64,000 nucleotides of DNA from contig JADKAE010000013.1 in assembly GCA_016715405.1 (NCBI GenBank), positions 1-64,000 of the forward strand, given 5' to 3'. The stretch comes from Saprospiraceae bacterium. Lineage in GTDB: Bacteria; Bacteroidota; Bacteroidia; Chitinophagales; Saprospiraceae. Below, piece by piece: positions 25,726 to 34,899 of this stretch. Position numbers and translations under genes: made by a program. Under the pieces are notes generated by a model that worked only from the letters and a program-made list of their open reading frames with translations, was not told where the DNA came from and did no database searches. Positions within the stretch are counted from its first letter, which is position 1; each line of letters starts with the position of its first letter.

Positions 25726-25733
25726 TATATTTG
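25726..25733 (+). promoter_or_regulatory. Putative -7 box (TATATTTG)
   Basis: TATATTTG lies 22 bp before the ATG of the DUF697/SHOCT gene and fits the TAnnTTTG consensus. It is the same octamer as upstream of the YjbR-family gene. The -33 element is not convincing. Confidence 0.4.
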
Positions 25734-25754
25734 TGTGAAATTGCGTGACAACCT

Positions 25755-26447
25755 ATGAAAAAAGATCTTGTTGACCTGGCCACCAGCCGTTTAAAGCAAA
25801 CGTTTATGTCGTCTAATCAGAATCAAGAAAAAACCAGACACGCCGAGACTATCGTGCGCAATCACGTATTGTGGTCGATGGGCGCCAGCTTTATACCCAT
25901 TCCGATTGCCGACTTTTTTGCGGTAAGCGCCCTGCAACTCGATATGATCCGCCAATTGTGCAGGGTGTATGAAATTGATTTTTCAGAAACCCAGGGCAAA
26001 GCGATCATCAGCTCGCTGGTGAGCACCATGATGGGCCGCGGTCTGGCGAAAAGCTTTATTAAGCTTATTCCCGGTATCGGTACGCTTATCGGCGGTGTGA
26101 CGGTGTCTATCTTCAACGGCGCCTCTACCTACGCCCTGGGCCAGGTATTCAAAACTCATTTTGAATTCGGCGGCACTTTCCTCGATCTGGATACCGAACG
26201 CCTCAAGAAGATGTATCGCGAGCAGTTTGAAAAAGGCAAGAAGGTAGTCGAGCAAATGAAAAAGGAACACGACGAACAACGCGGACAACAACAGCAAGCT
26301 ACTCCTCCGTCAGAAGAACCCAAACCTACCGCTCCCGCTGCGGGCGTAGTAGATAGGATAAAAGAAATCGCCGAACTCAGAAATCAAGGCCTCATTTCCG
26401 AAGAAGAGTTCGAGCAAATGAAAAAACGAATCATCGACCAATTCTAA
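25755..26447 (+). CDS. DUF697-like membrane-associated protein with C-terminal SHOCT motif
   Basis: 230 residues, intact. Residues about 25-135 resemble the DUF697/YcjF-like region: IVRNHVLWSMGASFIPIPIAD, ALQLDMIRQLCRVY and a glycine-rich hydrophobic stretch (LIPGIGTLIGGVTVSIFNG) likely to insert in a membrane. A charged, glutamine-rich linker leads to a short C-terminal SHOCT helix pair (IAELRNQGLISEEEFEQMKK), found at the ends of many oligomerising bacterial proteins. The function is unknown. A start at the upstream TATATTTG-proximal ATG is well supported. The following spacer is a word-repeat hairpin running to the stop codon of the convergent aminotransferase. Confidence 0.8.
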   Translation: MKKDLVDLATSRLKQTFMSSNQNQEKTRHAETIVRNHVLWSMGASFIPIPIADFFAVSALQLDMIRQLCRVYEIDFSETQGKAIISSLVSTMMGRGLAKSFIKLIPGIGTLIGGVTVSIFNGASTYALGQVFKTHFEFGGTFLDLDTERLKKMYREQFEKGKKVVEQMKKEHDEQRGQQQQATPPSEEPKPTAPAAGVVDRIKEIAELRNQGLISEEEFEQMKKRIIDQF

Positions 26448-26534
26448 GCCGATAGGGCGACTTGGCGAGGGGGCGACTTGGCGAACAAGCGTAAATTGAA
26501 TCACCCCCTCGCACAGTCCCCCCCTCGCCCCCTC
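26448..26534. repeat. Word-repeat spacer, stop to stop, between convergent genes
   Basis: GGGCGACTTGGCGA words on the left and CCCCCTCG/CACAGTCC words on the right, partly complementary. The tract fills the entire gap between the TAA of the DUF697 gene and the TGA of the minus-strand aminotransferase. No U-tract terminator is visible. Confidence 0.75.
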
Positions 26535-27743
26535 TCAACCTCTCCACCTGGCCACCGCCTCCGCAATCCTCCCGATCGCCTTGCGCAGATTCTCATCAGA
26601 AGCGGCATAAGAAAAACGCAGACAGTGGTCGGCGCCAAAAGCAGCCCCGCTCACCGTAGCTACATGGGCTGTGTGCAGCAGGTATTCGCTCAAATCATCC
26701 GGATTATTGATCGTCATTTGGCCATCGCTTTTGCCAAACAGGCCGCTGACATCAGGAAGATATAAAATGCGCCCTGCGGGTGATTTACCTTTATACCCGG
26801 AATTTGCTCGAGTAACTCGATCACCAGGTCGCGGCGATGGCGGTATACTTCGCGCATCTCCCAGGTGGGCGTCATATCAGCGCGCAGTGCGAAAGCTGCG
26901 GCCTTTTGGCTAAAGAAGCGGCCCCGAAGTGAATTGCCCTTGCATCTTGGTACAGGCAGCCGCAATCCATGCCGGCGCCCCGATATAACCCAGGCGCCAG
27001 CCCGTCATAGCAAAACCTTTGGAAAAGCCATTCACTGTAATTGTGCGGTCTTTTACCTGCGGGATTGTTCCGAAGCTGACGTGCTTATCCGTAAAGTTGA
27101 TATATTCATAAATTTCATCGGCCACCACGTACAGGTGTTCGTATTTTGCCACCACTTCGGCAATAGAAGTTAGCTCGTCGTAGGTGTATACCGAACCGGT
27201 CGGGTTGCAGGGCGAAGAAAAAATGATGAGCCTCGTGCGGGGTGTAATGGCTTTTTCCACCTGCTGCGCGGTCACTTTGTAATCCAGCTCGATGCCGGCA
27301 TAAACGGGTACGACCGTGGCGCCCGTCATTTTGGCGATTTCGGCATATGATACCCAGTAAGGGGAAAAGATGATCACCTCGTCGCCTTCATCCAACAGGG
27401 ATAGGCATACATTGGCCACCGATTGCTTGGCGCCGTTGGATACTACAATTTGATTTACACCGTAATCCAGTCCGTTGTCGCGTTTGAATTTATCGCGAAT
27501 GGCCTCCCGCAATTCCATCAGTCCGGGTACGGGAGTGTATTTGGTATAACCTTCATCAAGCGCTTTTTTAGCGGCTTCTTTGATGTGTACGGGCGTATCA
27601 AAATCGGGTTCTCCCAGGCTCAAATCGATTACATCGTGGCCTTTTGCCTTCAAATCCCTTGCCAGTTGGGCCATGCGTATGGTGGCCGATTCTTCCATCT
27701 CCATGATGCGCCTCGACAAAGGGTAGGTAGTCGCTTCAGACAT
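26535..27743 (-). CDS. Class I PLP-dependent aminotransferase (aspartate aminotransferase-like)
   Basis: About 403 codons, the normal length. It begins MSEATTYPLSRRIMEMEESATIRM and has the class I landmarks: LSLGEPDFDTPVHI, the SNGAKQS loop, FSSPCNPTG, VVADEIYE and the PLP-lysine site VNGFSKGFAMTGWRLGY, with the C-terminal LRFSYAASDENLRKA. Two one-base shifts (about 26912, after the QGQFTSG segment, and about 26740) break the frame. The joined protein is complete, so I expect an active enzyme. It transfers amino groups between amino acids and 2-oxoacids in the cytoplasm; aspartate is the likeliest substrate, but prephenate or others cannot be excluded. It is divergent from the papain-fold gene. 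Confidence 0.88.
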
Positions 27744-27776
27744 ATTAGCTCGATTTATTAGTTATTTAACCGGCAG

Positions 27777-27784
27777 CAAAAGTA
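27777..27784 (-). promoter_or_regulatory. Putative -7 box for the aminotransferase gene
   Basis: On the minus strand the sequence reads TACTTTTG, fitting TAnnTTTG, 33 bp before the ATG. A TTTG lies 14 bp further upstream, which is shorter than the usual spacing. Confidence 0.4.
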
Positions 27785-27869
27785 CTTCTTTTGTCTTGCA
27801 AACCGTTCAATTACTATCGCAAGAAATTAGCTTTTGATTGCGTTGTATCTGAAAAAAAAGGGGATAAGT

Positions 27870-28431
27870 ATGAAAAAGTATTTATTGTGGGCCTTTGGCC
27901 TGACTATGCTGTGTGGTGCTCAATTGCAAGCTCAGGACGATAGTCGCCCCAAGGGCGTGCGTTTGGGCATTAGCGAACCCGAGTTGATCGACCAGTTTTT
28001 GTTTGCCGTGCCCGGCGTAGGTAGTAATGTGCGTGATCTGCTCGAGCAAAAAAGCCTGATAAACTATCACAGGCGCCGTTTTTAATACGCCTAAACGAAA
28101 GATTAGCAATTACTTATATCTGTTTCGGGAGGTGACCAAAGATCATCAACGTACCTACGAAACCAAAAAAGCCCTGATGCGCGGCCACCCCGTAATGGTG
28201 ATGATGCAGGTCGACGAAGGCTTTCGCGCCCAGCGCAATACCAAAACCTGGTCGCCCTCCGGCCCCGTCCAACGCGTTTTTCCGTTCCTTGTAGTCGGCT
28301 TTGACGAAAACCAGGAGGCCTTCGAATTGCTCAGCTGCTGGGGTCCCAATTGGGGACTGGGCGGCTACCTCTGGGTCAAATACGCCGATTTCGGCAAATA
28401 CGCCACGAATGGGTTTGTGATGATTCCTTAG
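27870..28431 (+). CDS. Degenerate papain-fold (C1-like) protein, catalytic residues lost
   Basis: The ATG at 27870 gives a signal peptide (MKKYLLWAFGLTMLCGAQLQAQ). After a shift near 28066 the frame continues to 28431, about 187 residues. The second half resembles the C-terminal half of Bacteroidota C1 peptidases: LMRGHPVMVMMQVDEGF, then LVVGFDENQEAFELLSCWGPNWGLGGYLWVKYADF. In active relatives the HAxxVVGYD and NSWG motifs carry the catalytic His and Asn. Here those positions read as Phe and Ser, and the Cys-bearing N-terminal half is absent. It is either an inactive pseudo-peptidase or a decaying fragment. The well-preserved W/G framework favours a folded, non-catalytic protein. Confidence 0.6.
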
Positions 28432-28545
28432 CCTTCGGCGGTTTAGCGATAGGGTTTAGTGCATTCGCAGTTTAGCGATAGGGTTTAGTTTATCTAAACA
28501 TACAGCTAAACCCAATCGCTAAACCCAATCGCTAAACCCATAATA
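28432..28545. repeat. GTTTAGCG-family word-repeat hairpin, stop to stop
   Basis: GTTTAGCGATAGG and GTTTAGTGCATTCGCA words on the left, then the complementary CTAAACCCAATCG words. The tract fills the whole gap between two convergent stop codons. The left half is closely similar to 56137-56232 and shares its core with 49791-49850. Confidence 0.85.
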
Positions 28546-31500
28546 TCATCGATTAACCACCACCCTCCGGCTCGAGTTAACCTCCCCGTTTTTCACCCGC
28601 ACCGTATACACACTGGGCGCAAGGTCGCTGATATCAATGGTGGTCATGGTGGCTTCGGCAGTGAATTGCTGCGTTTGGCGTTTTACCAGGCGACCATTGA
28701 CGTCATAAATGGCAATCTCAGTAGGTGTTTCGCCGGCCGTGAGCATGTCGATCATAATCTCGGTGGAGGCGGGGTTGGGGAATAATACAAAATCAGGTGT
28801 CTCCTCTAACTGTATCTCGTCCAGTTGCTCGCGCAACGGCGTACCGCTGATCGTCGCGCTGAGCTCATAGCAATCGTTGGGGTCGAAAGCGCCGTTATTG
28901 CCGTACACATGGATGTAGTAAGTCCTTACCGTCGTCGTATTGTAAACGATCGATTCGTCGGCCGTACCCGGATTCTGGGACTGACCAAGCAGGCTGAACA
29001 AATACAATTGTACATCATAGTTGGCGGGCAGGCTGGTCAGGTCGATGCGTATATTAGTTTGATCGAATGTATTGCTGAAACGGAACCAATCGCTATCCGT
29101 ACCCGAGCTGATCAAAGCCGTGACGGTTTGGTTTACAGGAATAGTTGCTCCTGCAAATTGGGTTTCATTGGGCTCGTAAGTATCTGTGCAGCCTCCGCCT
29201 CCGCCTGCTGAAGTGGTAAAGGTTGCAATACCGGAATACGTACCCAAGGTACCGTTGCAATTGGCCTGTACCTGGAATTCGTAAGTAGAAGAAGCCGACA
29301 AGCCCGATACGTTGTAGGAATTGACAGCCGAGGTGGCGTTTGACCATGTAGTCGTACCTGCAAGACGGTATTGTACATTGTAGGAGGTAGCGCCTGAAAC
29401 GGTATTCCAGTTAAGCGTAGCGCTGCTGGCCGTGACGTTAGTGGCGCTTAATCCGCCGGGCGTTCCGCAGGTAGGCGCGGGGCTATTGGTCGTAAAGGTG
29501 GCTATGGCGGAGTATGTCCCTAAAGTGCCGCTGCAGTTAGCCTGTACCTGGAATTCGTAGGTGGAAGTTGCTGCAAGACCTGTGGCATTATAAGATGTAC
29601 TCGCAGAAGACATGGTCGTCCATGTGGTCGTGCCCGAAAGACGGTATTGTACGTTGTAGGAAGTCGCACCCGACACCGCATTCCAGTTGAGTGTAGCGCT
29701 ATTCGTGGTGATGTTGGTGGCATTCAAACCAGTAGGTGTGCCGCAGCCGGCGCCACCTGAGCTGGTGGTAAAGGTTGCAATAGCCGAATAGGCACTTATG
29801 CTCGATTTACAAACCGTTTGTACCTGGTATTCGTATGTCGTAGCGGCATTAAGCCCCGTTAGCAGATAGGTATTGCTGAATACGTTTATTGTGGTCCAGG
29901 TAGTAGTACCGGCTTGACGGTATTGCAAATTGTAAGAATTGTACCCCGAAACGACACCCCAGCTGAGTGTAACACTGTTCTGCGTGATGCCGGTAGCATT
30001 TAGCCCGCTCGGCGTTCCGCAGCCGGAGCCGCCGCTACTGGTGGTGAAAGTGGCGATGGCAGAATAGGCGCTGGGCGTTCCATTGCAATTGGCCTGCACC
30101 TGGAGTTCATAGGTGGAAGAAGCAGAAAGCCCGTTTAATACATATGAAGTGCCCAATGTCGGAACGGTAGTCCATGTAGTCGTTCCCGAAAGCCGGTACT
30201 GCACATTGTAGGAAGTAGCTCCTGACACGGCGTTCCAGTTGAGGGTAGCGCCGGTAGAGCTTACGTTGGTAGCATTGAGCCCCGTCGGAATCCCGCAGGT
30301 GGGCGTTTCGGCATTTGTCGTAAAGGTCGAAATAGGAGAATAGGCGCCCAAGGTGCCGTTGCAGTTGGCTTGTATCTGGTACTGATAGGTAGAAGATGAG
30401 GCGAGCCCCGTCAAGGTATATGAGGTATTTGGCGTACTAACTGTAGTCCACGTAGTTGTGCCTGTAAGGCGGTATTGTACGTTGTATGAAGTGGTGCCCG
30501 ATACAGCCGACCAGTTGAGTGTGGCGCCGCTTGTCGTGATGCCGGTGGCATTCAATCCCGCAGGCGTACCGCAGGTGGCAGCCGAAGGAGGCACACAGCC
30601 ATTCGATGTGGTAATGCTGAATCGCGGTCCGCCGGAGGCGAATACCGCCTGCATGCGGGCTTTTGCCCCAATGAAAGCATGTACATGCACGCGTCGTAGG
30701 TATAGTCCATGTAGTTCATGGTCATCTCTACCGGCGTACCCGTGCAGGTGCTGTAATGCGGATAGGCGGGACAACCGCCGTTGGAGGTATTGTGAACCGG
30801 GGTGTCAGATACAAAGTCGTTGCCGCAGGTAGCATCGCCCCAGATATGGCGCAGGTTGAGCCAGTGGCCTACTTCGTGGGTAGCCGTGCGGCCCAGGTGA
30901 TACGGCGAGGTGGCCGTTCCTGTATTGCCCAGATAGCGATAGTCTACAACGACGCCGTCTGTAGCGGTTGAGCCGCCCGGAAATTGGGCATAACCCAATA
31001 TACCGCCGCCGATATTACATACCCATATATTGAGGTATTTTGTTGCATCCCAAGGGGCTACGCCACCCTGAGCGGGGCTTTTTACGGCGTTGCTGGTGCC
31101 CCAACTGGTGCGGTTGTAGTATTTGCGCGTGATGCCGGTGGTAGCGTTGCCGCTGGGATCGCGCTGGGCCATGCAAAACTCTATCTCCGAATCGGCTGCC
31201 AATCCGCTGAAAAGCGGCGGCGTATTGGCCACGTCGGCATTGAGCTTGCGAAAGTCGGCATTTAATATGGCTATTTGTGAAAGTATCTGCGCGTCGCTGA
31301 TGTTTTCAGTAGTGGTACGGTATACTACGTGTACCACTACCGGTATGACTACTACAGCCCTTTCCTCTAGATAGTTATGTGAAATAAAGTTGTTGGTGTG
31401 TTGCTCTATGGCTTCCATCCGCTGCTGATAGCCCGGATCTTGTTGCATGAGCTGCTCCAACACCTCCATCGAGGCGCAGTTGCGCTGCTGTGCTTGCAAA

Positions 31501-31550
31501 GTGCTCGATGTAATGAAAGCCAGCAGTGCGAAAAGTAAAAAGTGTTTCAT
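28546..31550 (-). CDS. M43 (pappalysin-like) metalloprotease with five Fn3 repeats, PPC domain and T9SS sorting domain
   Basis: About 1,000 codons. The signal peptide is MKHFLLFALLAFITSSTLQAQ. The zinc site HEVGHWLNLRH (from about residue 225) and the downstream met-turn region MTMNYMDYTYDACMYM identify the metzincin M43 family. After one shift near 30680 come five fibronectin type III repeats of about 92 residues, each opening CGTPxGLNAT and containing SYNVQYRLxGTTTWTT. Next is a PPC domain (about nt 29190-28850, TYEPNETQFAGA, DSDWFRF) and a sorting domain (FVLFPNPASTEIMIDM). It is an extracellular protease, probably anchored or released by T9SS. The Fn3 copies are so alike that recombination between them is likely. 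Confidence 0.9.
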
Positions 31551-31587
31551 CTCAAAATGCTGTTTTTGTGAAATTTATTTCAAAAGA

Positions 31588-31595
31588 CAAAGTTA
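31588..31595 (-). promoter_or_regulatory. Putative -7 box for the M43 protease gene
   Basis: On the minus strand the sequence reads TAACTTTG, a good TAnnTTTG match, about 38 bp before the ATG at 31550. Confidence 0.45.
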
Positions 31596-31668
31596 ATACC
31601 CGATTCTCGCTTCATTAGGTTATGTTTTTGGCAGCAGGGTTGCAAATGCATGGATTTTTTTGTGGATT

Positions 31669-31799
31669 GTTGTCGGTTGTCGGTTGTCCGTTATCGGTTT
31701 CAAGTAAAAAAAACATCATAATGTCGCAAAGTCGAAAAAGTCACAAAGTCGCCCCCTCGCCCCCTCACCCCCTCACCCCCTCACCCCCTCACCCCCTCG
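31669..31799. repeat. Three word arrays in tandem: GTTGTCG, GTCGCAAA and CCCCCTCA
   Basis: Heptamers GTTGTCG x2, GTTGTCC, GTTATCG (31669-31697), then GTCGCAAA-type words (31722-31750), then exactly six 8-bp units CCCCCTC(A/G) (31752-31799). The App1 stop codon lies inside the fifth unit. Confidence 0.9.
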
Positions 31800-32862
31800 C
31801 CACAATCCCCATCATCTCCGCCAGGTGCAGGGCTTCGCTGTATCGCTGGAACAGAAAAACGGGAATATGCTGTTCTCGCTTGATTAGTCTGGATATACGG
31901 AGTGCCTTGCGATGATTTTGTACATCGTGGATGAAAATCGCTTTGATTCTTTTTGGGTAAGCACGGGCAATAGAGAGATAAATTTCGGCGTCTTTTTCGC
32001 CGCTATCTCCCACCAGCAAAAAGGGCAGGGTAGGGTAGGATTCCAGGATATGCGTGATCTGCCGGTATTTATGTCCCGGTTTCCCCTTGCGATCGATGAT
32101 GCCGAAATCGCGCAGCAATACGGGGCCTTTGGGAAGTTGGTTGAGGTGCAAAAATTCTTCGAGTAGGTCGTAAATATTCCAGGGGCTGTTGGAGACGTAA
32201 AAAAACGGGTTGTTGTCGTTTTTTGAAGGACCTTTTTGCAAAGCATTGAAAAAAATATCTACGTCGCGAAAAGCCCGGCGTTTTCTGGCATTTTTTAAAA
32301 TAGTAAGATACAACATCTGCAATTTCAGCAGCGAAGTAACCCCGGTTTGTATCACGGTGTCATCCAGGTCGCTGATTATGCCAAAGGAGGCCTGCGAAGG
32401 GATGAGCAGCTCTGAACTGACTCGCACATCCACTTCCTGCCAGGGCGTGCGGGTGAGGTGCACCTCGTAGTTATACCAGCCGGTGCTGTCGGCGGGAAGG
32501 CGTACGGGCAGGCGGCTTTCCAGGTGGTAGTAACCCTCGTCGTCGGTGGTGAGCTCAAAGGCATTGTCGCCAATGTGAATTACCAGTTGCGCGTCGGTGA
32601 TCTCGTTGCTGTTGAAGCGTTTGGCCGTATTGATGAAATTTTGCCAGGTGCTGTCTTCTTCCGCCTTGCGTATAAATTTGTTTTGCAAAACCCGCCCGGT
32701 GATGGACACGTATTCGGGATTGCCAAAGCCCTTGTAATCGGCAATGACGAGCGGGGTATGGGGGCCTAATCCCAGGGTGGCGCTAAACCTGAAACGGACC
32801 AGGTCGACCAGGTAACTGATCGCCCTGATGCCATACAGTAAGCGTCTTCTCCAGGAGGCCAT
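31789..32862 (-). CDS. App1-like phosphatidate phosphatase (DUF2183)
   Basis: 357 residues, intact. After a membrane-proximal basic N-terminus and a C2-like beta region comes the DUF2183 catalytic segment: SFGIISDLDDTVIQTGVT (the DxDxT phosphatase motif), FFYVSNSPWNIYDLL, LLRDFGIIDRKGKPGHK and LLVGDSGEKDAEIY. This is the haloacid-dehalogenase-type active site of App1, which dephosphorylates phosphatidic acid in yeast; a lipid phosphatase role here is an inference. The start is 8 bp after the ftsY stop, so it is cotranscribed with ftsY. Its last residues (Arg-Gly) and its TGA stop are encoded by the GAGGGGGT octamer array. Confidence 0.88.
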   Translation of the reverse strand: MASWRRRLLYGIRAISYLVDLVRFRFSATLGLGPHTPLVIADYKGFGNPEYVSITGRVLQNKFIRKAEEDSTWQNFINTAKRFNSNEITDAQLVIHIGDNAFELTTDDEGYYHLESRLPVRLPADSTGWYNYEVHLTRTPWQEVDVRVSSELLIPSQASFGIISDLDDTVIQTGVTSLLKLQMLYLTILKNARKRRAFRDVDIFFNALQKGPSKNDNNPFFYVSNSPWNIYDLLEEFLHLNQLPKGPVLLRDFGIIDRKGKPGHKYRQITHILESYPTLPFLLVGDSGEKDAEIYLSIARAYPKRIKAIFIHDVQNHRKALRISRLIKREQHIPVFLFQRYSEALHLAEMMGIVARG

Positions 32863-32870
32863 GGCGGATA

Positions 32871-33827
32871 TTACTGCTCAAACAGGGCGTCGACAAACGC
32901 CTGCTTGTTGAAAATCTGCAGTTTGTCGATCGCTTCTCCTACGCCGATGTATTTGATGGGAATTTTGAATTGGTCGGAAATGCCGATGGCTACGCCGCCT
33001 TTGGCCGAACCGTCGAGTTTGGTGAGCGCCAGTGCGCTCACTTCGGTGGCATCAGTAAAGTGTTTGGCCTGCTCTATGGCGTTTTGTCCGGTGGTGGCAT
33101 CCAGCACCAGCAGCACTTCGTGGGGGGCGCCTTCCAGGCTTTTGCCGGTTGAGCGTTTGATTTTGCCCAGTTCCTGCATGAGGTTGATCTTGGTGTGCAG
33201 GCGGCCGGCGGTGTCGATGATGGCCACGTCGCAGTTGTTTTGCAGGGCGTATTGCACGGTTTCGTAGGCCACAGCAGCGGGGTCGGCCTGCATGCCTTTG
33301 TCGAAAAAGTCGCAGCCCACGCGGTCGGCCCATATCTTGAGCTGGTCTACGGCAGCGGCACGAAACGTATCGCCGGCGCCCATCACTACGCGCAGTCCGT
33401 TTTGCTTGAATTGCCAGGCGAGTTTGCCGATGGTGGTCGTTTTACCTACGCCGTTTACACCCACTACCATTATTACGTAGGGCTTAATACCGACAGGCAG
33501 GGCGTAGTCGTCCAGGTCTTGGGTGTTGTTCTCCGCCAGCAGGTTCACGATCTCGCTGCGCAGGAGGGCGTTGAGTTCTTCGGTGCCCAGGTATTTGTCG
33601 GCGGCCACGCGCGCCTCGATGCGCTCGATGATCTTCACGGTGGTATCCAGGCCTACATCAGAAGAGATCAGCACCTGCTCCAGTTCGTCGAGCACTTCTT
33701 CGTCTACCGTCGACCGGCCTGCGATGGCCTTGGTCAACTTGCCGATGAACGTCGTTTTGGTTTTTTCTATGCCTTTGTCGAGATCCGCCTTTTTGTCGCG
33801 GTTGAAAAATTTATCGAAGAAGCCCAT
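32871..33827 (-). CDS. ftsY: Signal recognition particle receptor FtsY
   Basis: About 318 residues from MGFFDKFFNRDKKADLDKG; the frame is open 13 codons further upstream, but this ATG gives the usual Bacteroidota N-terminus. NG domain: four-helix N part (TFIGKLTKAIAG, LDELEQVLISSDVG), then G1 GVNGVGKTTTIGKL, DTFRAAAVDQL, DTAGRLHTK and TKLDGSAKGG. It lacks a long acidic A domain, as expected in this phylum. It docks SRP-bound ribosomes at the inner membrane and hydrolyses GTP. It lies downstream of the ribosomal protein block and just upstream of the App1 gene. Confidence 0.97.
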   Translation of the reverse strand: MGFFDKFFNRDKKADLDKGIEKTKTTFIGKLTKAIAGRSTVDEEVLDELEQVLISSDVGLDTTVKIIERIEARVAADKYLGTEELNALLRSEIVNLLAENNTQDLDDYALPVGIKPYVIMVVGVNGVGKTTTIGKLAWQFKQNGLRVVMGAGDTFRAAAVDQLKIWADRVGCDFFDKGMQADPAAVAYETVQYALQNNCDVAIIDTAGRLHTKINLMQELGKIKRSTGKSLEGAPHEVLLVLDATTGQNAIEQAKHFTDATEVSALALTKLDGSAKGGVAIGISDQFKIPIKYIGVGEAIDKLQIFNKQAFVDALFEQ

Positions 33828-33860
33828 GAGGATGTAGTGGGTTAAGGGGTGTGATAAAAC

Positions 33861-33898
33861 GAACAAAGAGGCGCTTCAATGGAAGGGCCTCTTTGTTC
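33861..33898 (-). terminator. 12-bp perfect inverted repeat between DUF4295 gene and ftsY
   Basis: GAACAAAGAGGC (33861-33872) and GCCTCTTTGTTC (33887-33898) are perfect complements around a 14-nt loop. On the minus strand the stem is followed by GTTTTATC, a weak U tract. It could terminate or attenuate the ribosomal protein transcript before ftsY. Confidence 0.7.
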
Positions 33899-33925
33899 AT
33901 GGAAAATATCATGAAGCGGAGCAAA

Positions 33926-34102
33926 TTACTTCTTGCCGCTCAGAAATTCGTTTACCTTGTCCTTGTGGATCATCACCTCTTTGTAGGTGTATTTGCCCGT
34001 TTTTGGGTTTTTGATGCTTTGTACGATTTTGACAAAGTCACGACCCGAACCGGCGTTGGCGGAGCGCTGTGCAACCCTAGCGTTTTTTGATACCTTTGCC
34101 AT
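33926..34102 (-). CDS. DUF4295 family small basic protein
   Basis: 58 residues: MAKVSKNARVAQRSANAGSG, then RDFVKIVQSIKNPKTGKYT and KDKVNEFLSGKK. It matches the short DUF4295 proteins that follow rpmG in nearly all Bacteroidota; its position and basic composition suggest a ribosome-associated role. It is too short to stand out by length, but the context is decisive. Confidence 0.9.
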   Translation of the reverse strand: MAKVSKNARVAQRSANAGSGRDFVKIVQSIKNPKTGKYTYKEVMIHKDKVNEFLSGKK

Positions 34103-34163
34103 GGCGTATTGAGTTTTTTATCTTGTTAGGAATTAATCACTCCACATACAACAACGAAATCGC

Positions 34164-34352
34164 TTATTTGATTTCGCGGTGTACGGTTTTTTTCTTAAGA
34201 ATAGGATTGTATTTAGTCAACTCCAGACGATCTGGGGTGTTTTTCCTGTTCTTTTGCGTGATATAACGCGAGGTACCCGGCATGCCGCTTTTCTTGTGCT
34301 CGGTGCATTCCAGAATGATCTGCAAGCGGTTGCCTTTACTTTTCTTGGCCAT
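34164..34352 (-). CDS. rpmG: 50S ribosomal protein bL33
   Basis: 62 residues, starting MAKKSKGNRLQIILECTEHK and continuing TSRYITQKNRKNTPDRLELTKYNP, the conserved bL33 sequence. It has no zinc-binding cysteine quartet (only one Cys), so it is the C-minus type. It lies 26 bp after rpmB and upstream of the DUF4295 gene. Confidence 0.97.
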   Translation of the reverse strand: MAKKSKGNRLQIILECTEHKKSGMPGTSRYITQKNRKNTPDRLELTKYNPILKKKTVHREIK

Positions 34353-34378
34353 TGTGCTTCAATTAGTATATGTAAGTT

Positions 34379-34627
34379 TTACAAATCAACACCCGTTTTC
34401 ACCCCTTTGCGCTCCAGCTTCTTTACAAAAGCAAACAAGCCCAATTTGTTGATGGTGCGGATGGCGCTGGCCGATACTTTGAGCGAAACCCATTCGCCCG
34501 TTTCCGGCACAAAAAATTTCTTAGTCTGCAAATTAGGCAAAAAGCGACGCTTGGTCTTGCGATTAGAGTGCGACACCTTGTTGCCCGAAATGGGACGTTT
34601 TCCTGTAAGTTGACAAACCTTTGACAT
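34379..34627 (-). CDS. rpmB: 50S ribosomal protein bL28
   Basis: 82 residues, beginning MSKVCQLTGKRPISGNKVSH and containing SNRKTKRRFLPNLQ and VSASAIRTINKLGL, all typical of bL28. It is the first gene of the rpmB-rpmG-DUF4295 block, 33 bp downstream of tRNA-Arg, and may be cotranscribed with that tRNA. Confidence 0.97.
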   Translation of the reverse strand: MSKVCQLTGKRPISGNKVSHSNRKTKRRFLPNLQTKKFFVPETGEWVSLKVSASAIRTINKLGLFAFVKKLERKGVKTGVDL

Positions 34628-34660
34628 GATCGTATTCGCTTGTACTCAGTGATTTCTGTG

Positions 34661-34733
34661 TGACTCTGGGAGGACTCGAACCTCCAACCTTCTGATCCGT
34701 AGTCAGATGCTCTATCCATTAAGCTACAGAGCC
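34661..34733 (-). tRNA. tRNA-Arg (anticodon ACG)
   Basis: On the minus strand the acceptor arms GGCTCTG and CAGAGTC pair (one G-T), the anticodon stem TCTGA/TCAGA encloses CTACGGA (anticodon ACG), and the T-arm is GGAGGTTCGAGTCCTCC. The discriminator base is A. This tRNA reads CGN codons after A34 deamination. Confidence 0.95.
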
Positions 34734-34753
34734 GTTTTTTCTAAATGCGGATG

Positions 34754-34761
34754 CAAAGATA
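34754..34761 (-). promoter_or_regulatory. Putative -7 box for tRNA-Arg/rpmB
   Basis: On the minus strand the sequence reads TATCTTTG, a TAnnTTTG match, about 20 bp before the tRNA start. Confidence 0.5.
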
Positions 34762-34805
34762 AAGTTATATCCAGTAAAGTAAAAACAATTTACCAAAAAA
34801 AGTTT

Positions 34806-34899
34806 CAAATAGCTGTTCTCTGTTCTCTGTTCTCTGTAAAAGAATAACTGGCAAAGATAATGAACGGACAACCGACAACGGACAACCGACAACCGACTA
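34806..34899. repeat. TTCTCTG and GGACAAC/CGACAAC heptamer arrays
   Basis: Three TTCTCTG heptamers (34814-34838), then heptamers CGGACAA/CCGACAA in alternation (34864-34898). On the minus strand the second array begins at the TAG stop of the subtilase. It is the reverse complement of the array at 31669 and of the left arm at 52642. Confidence 0.85.
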
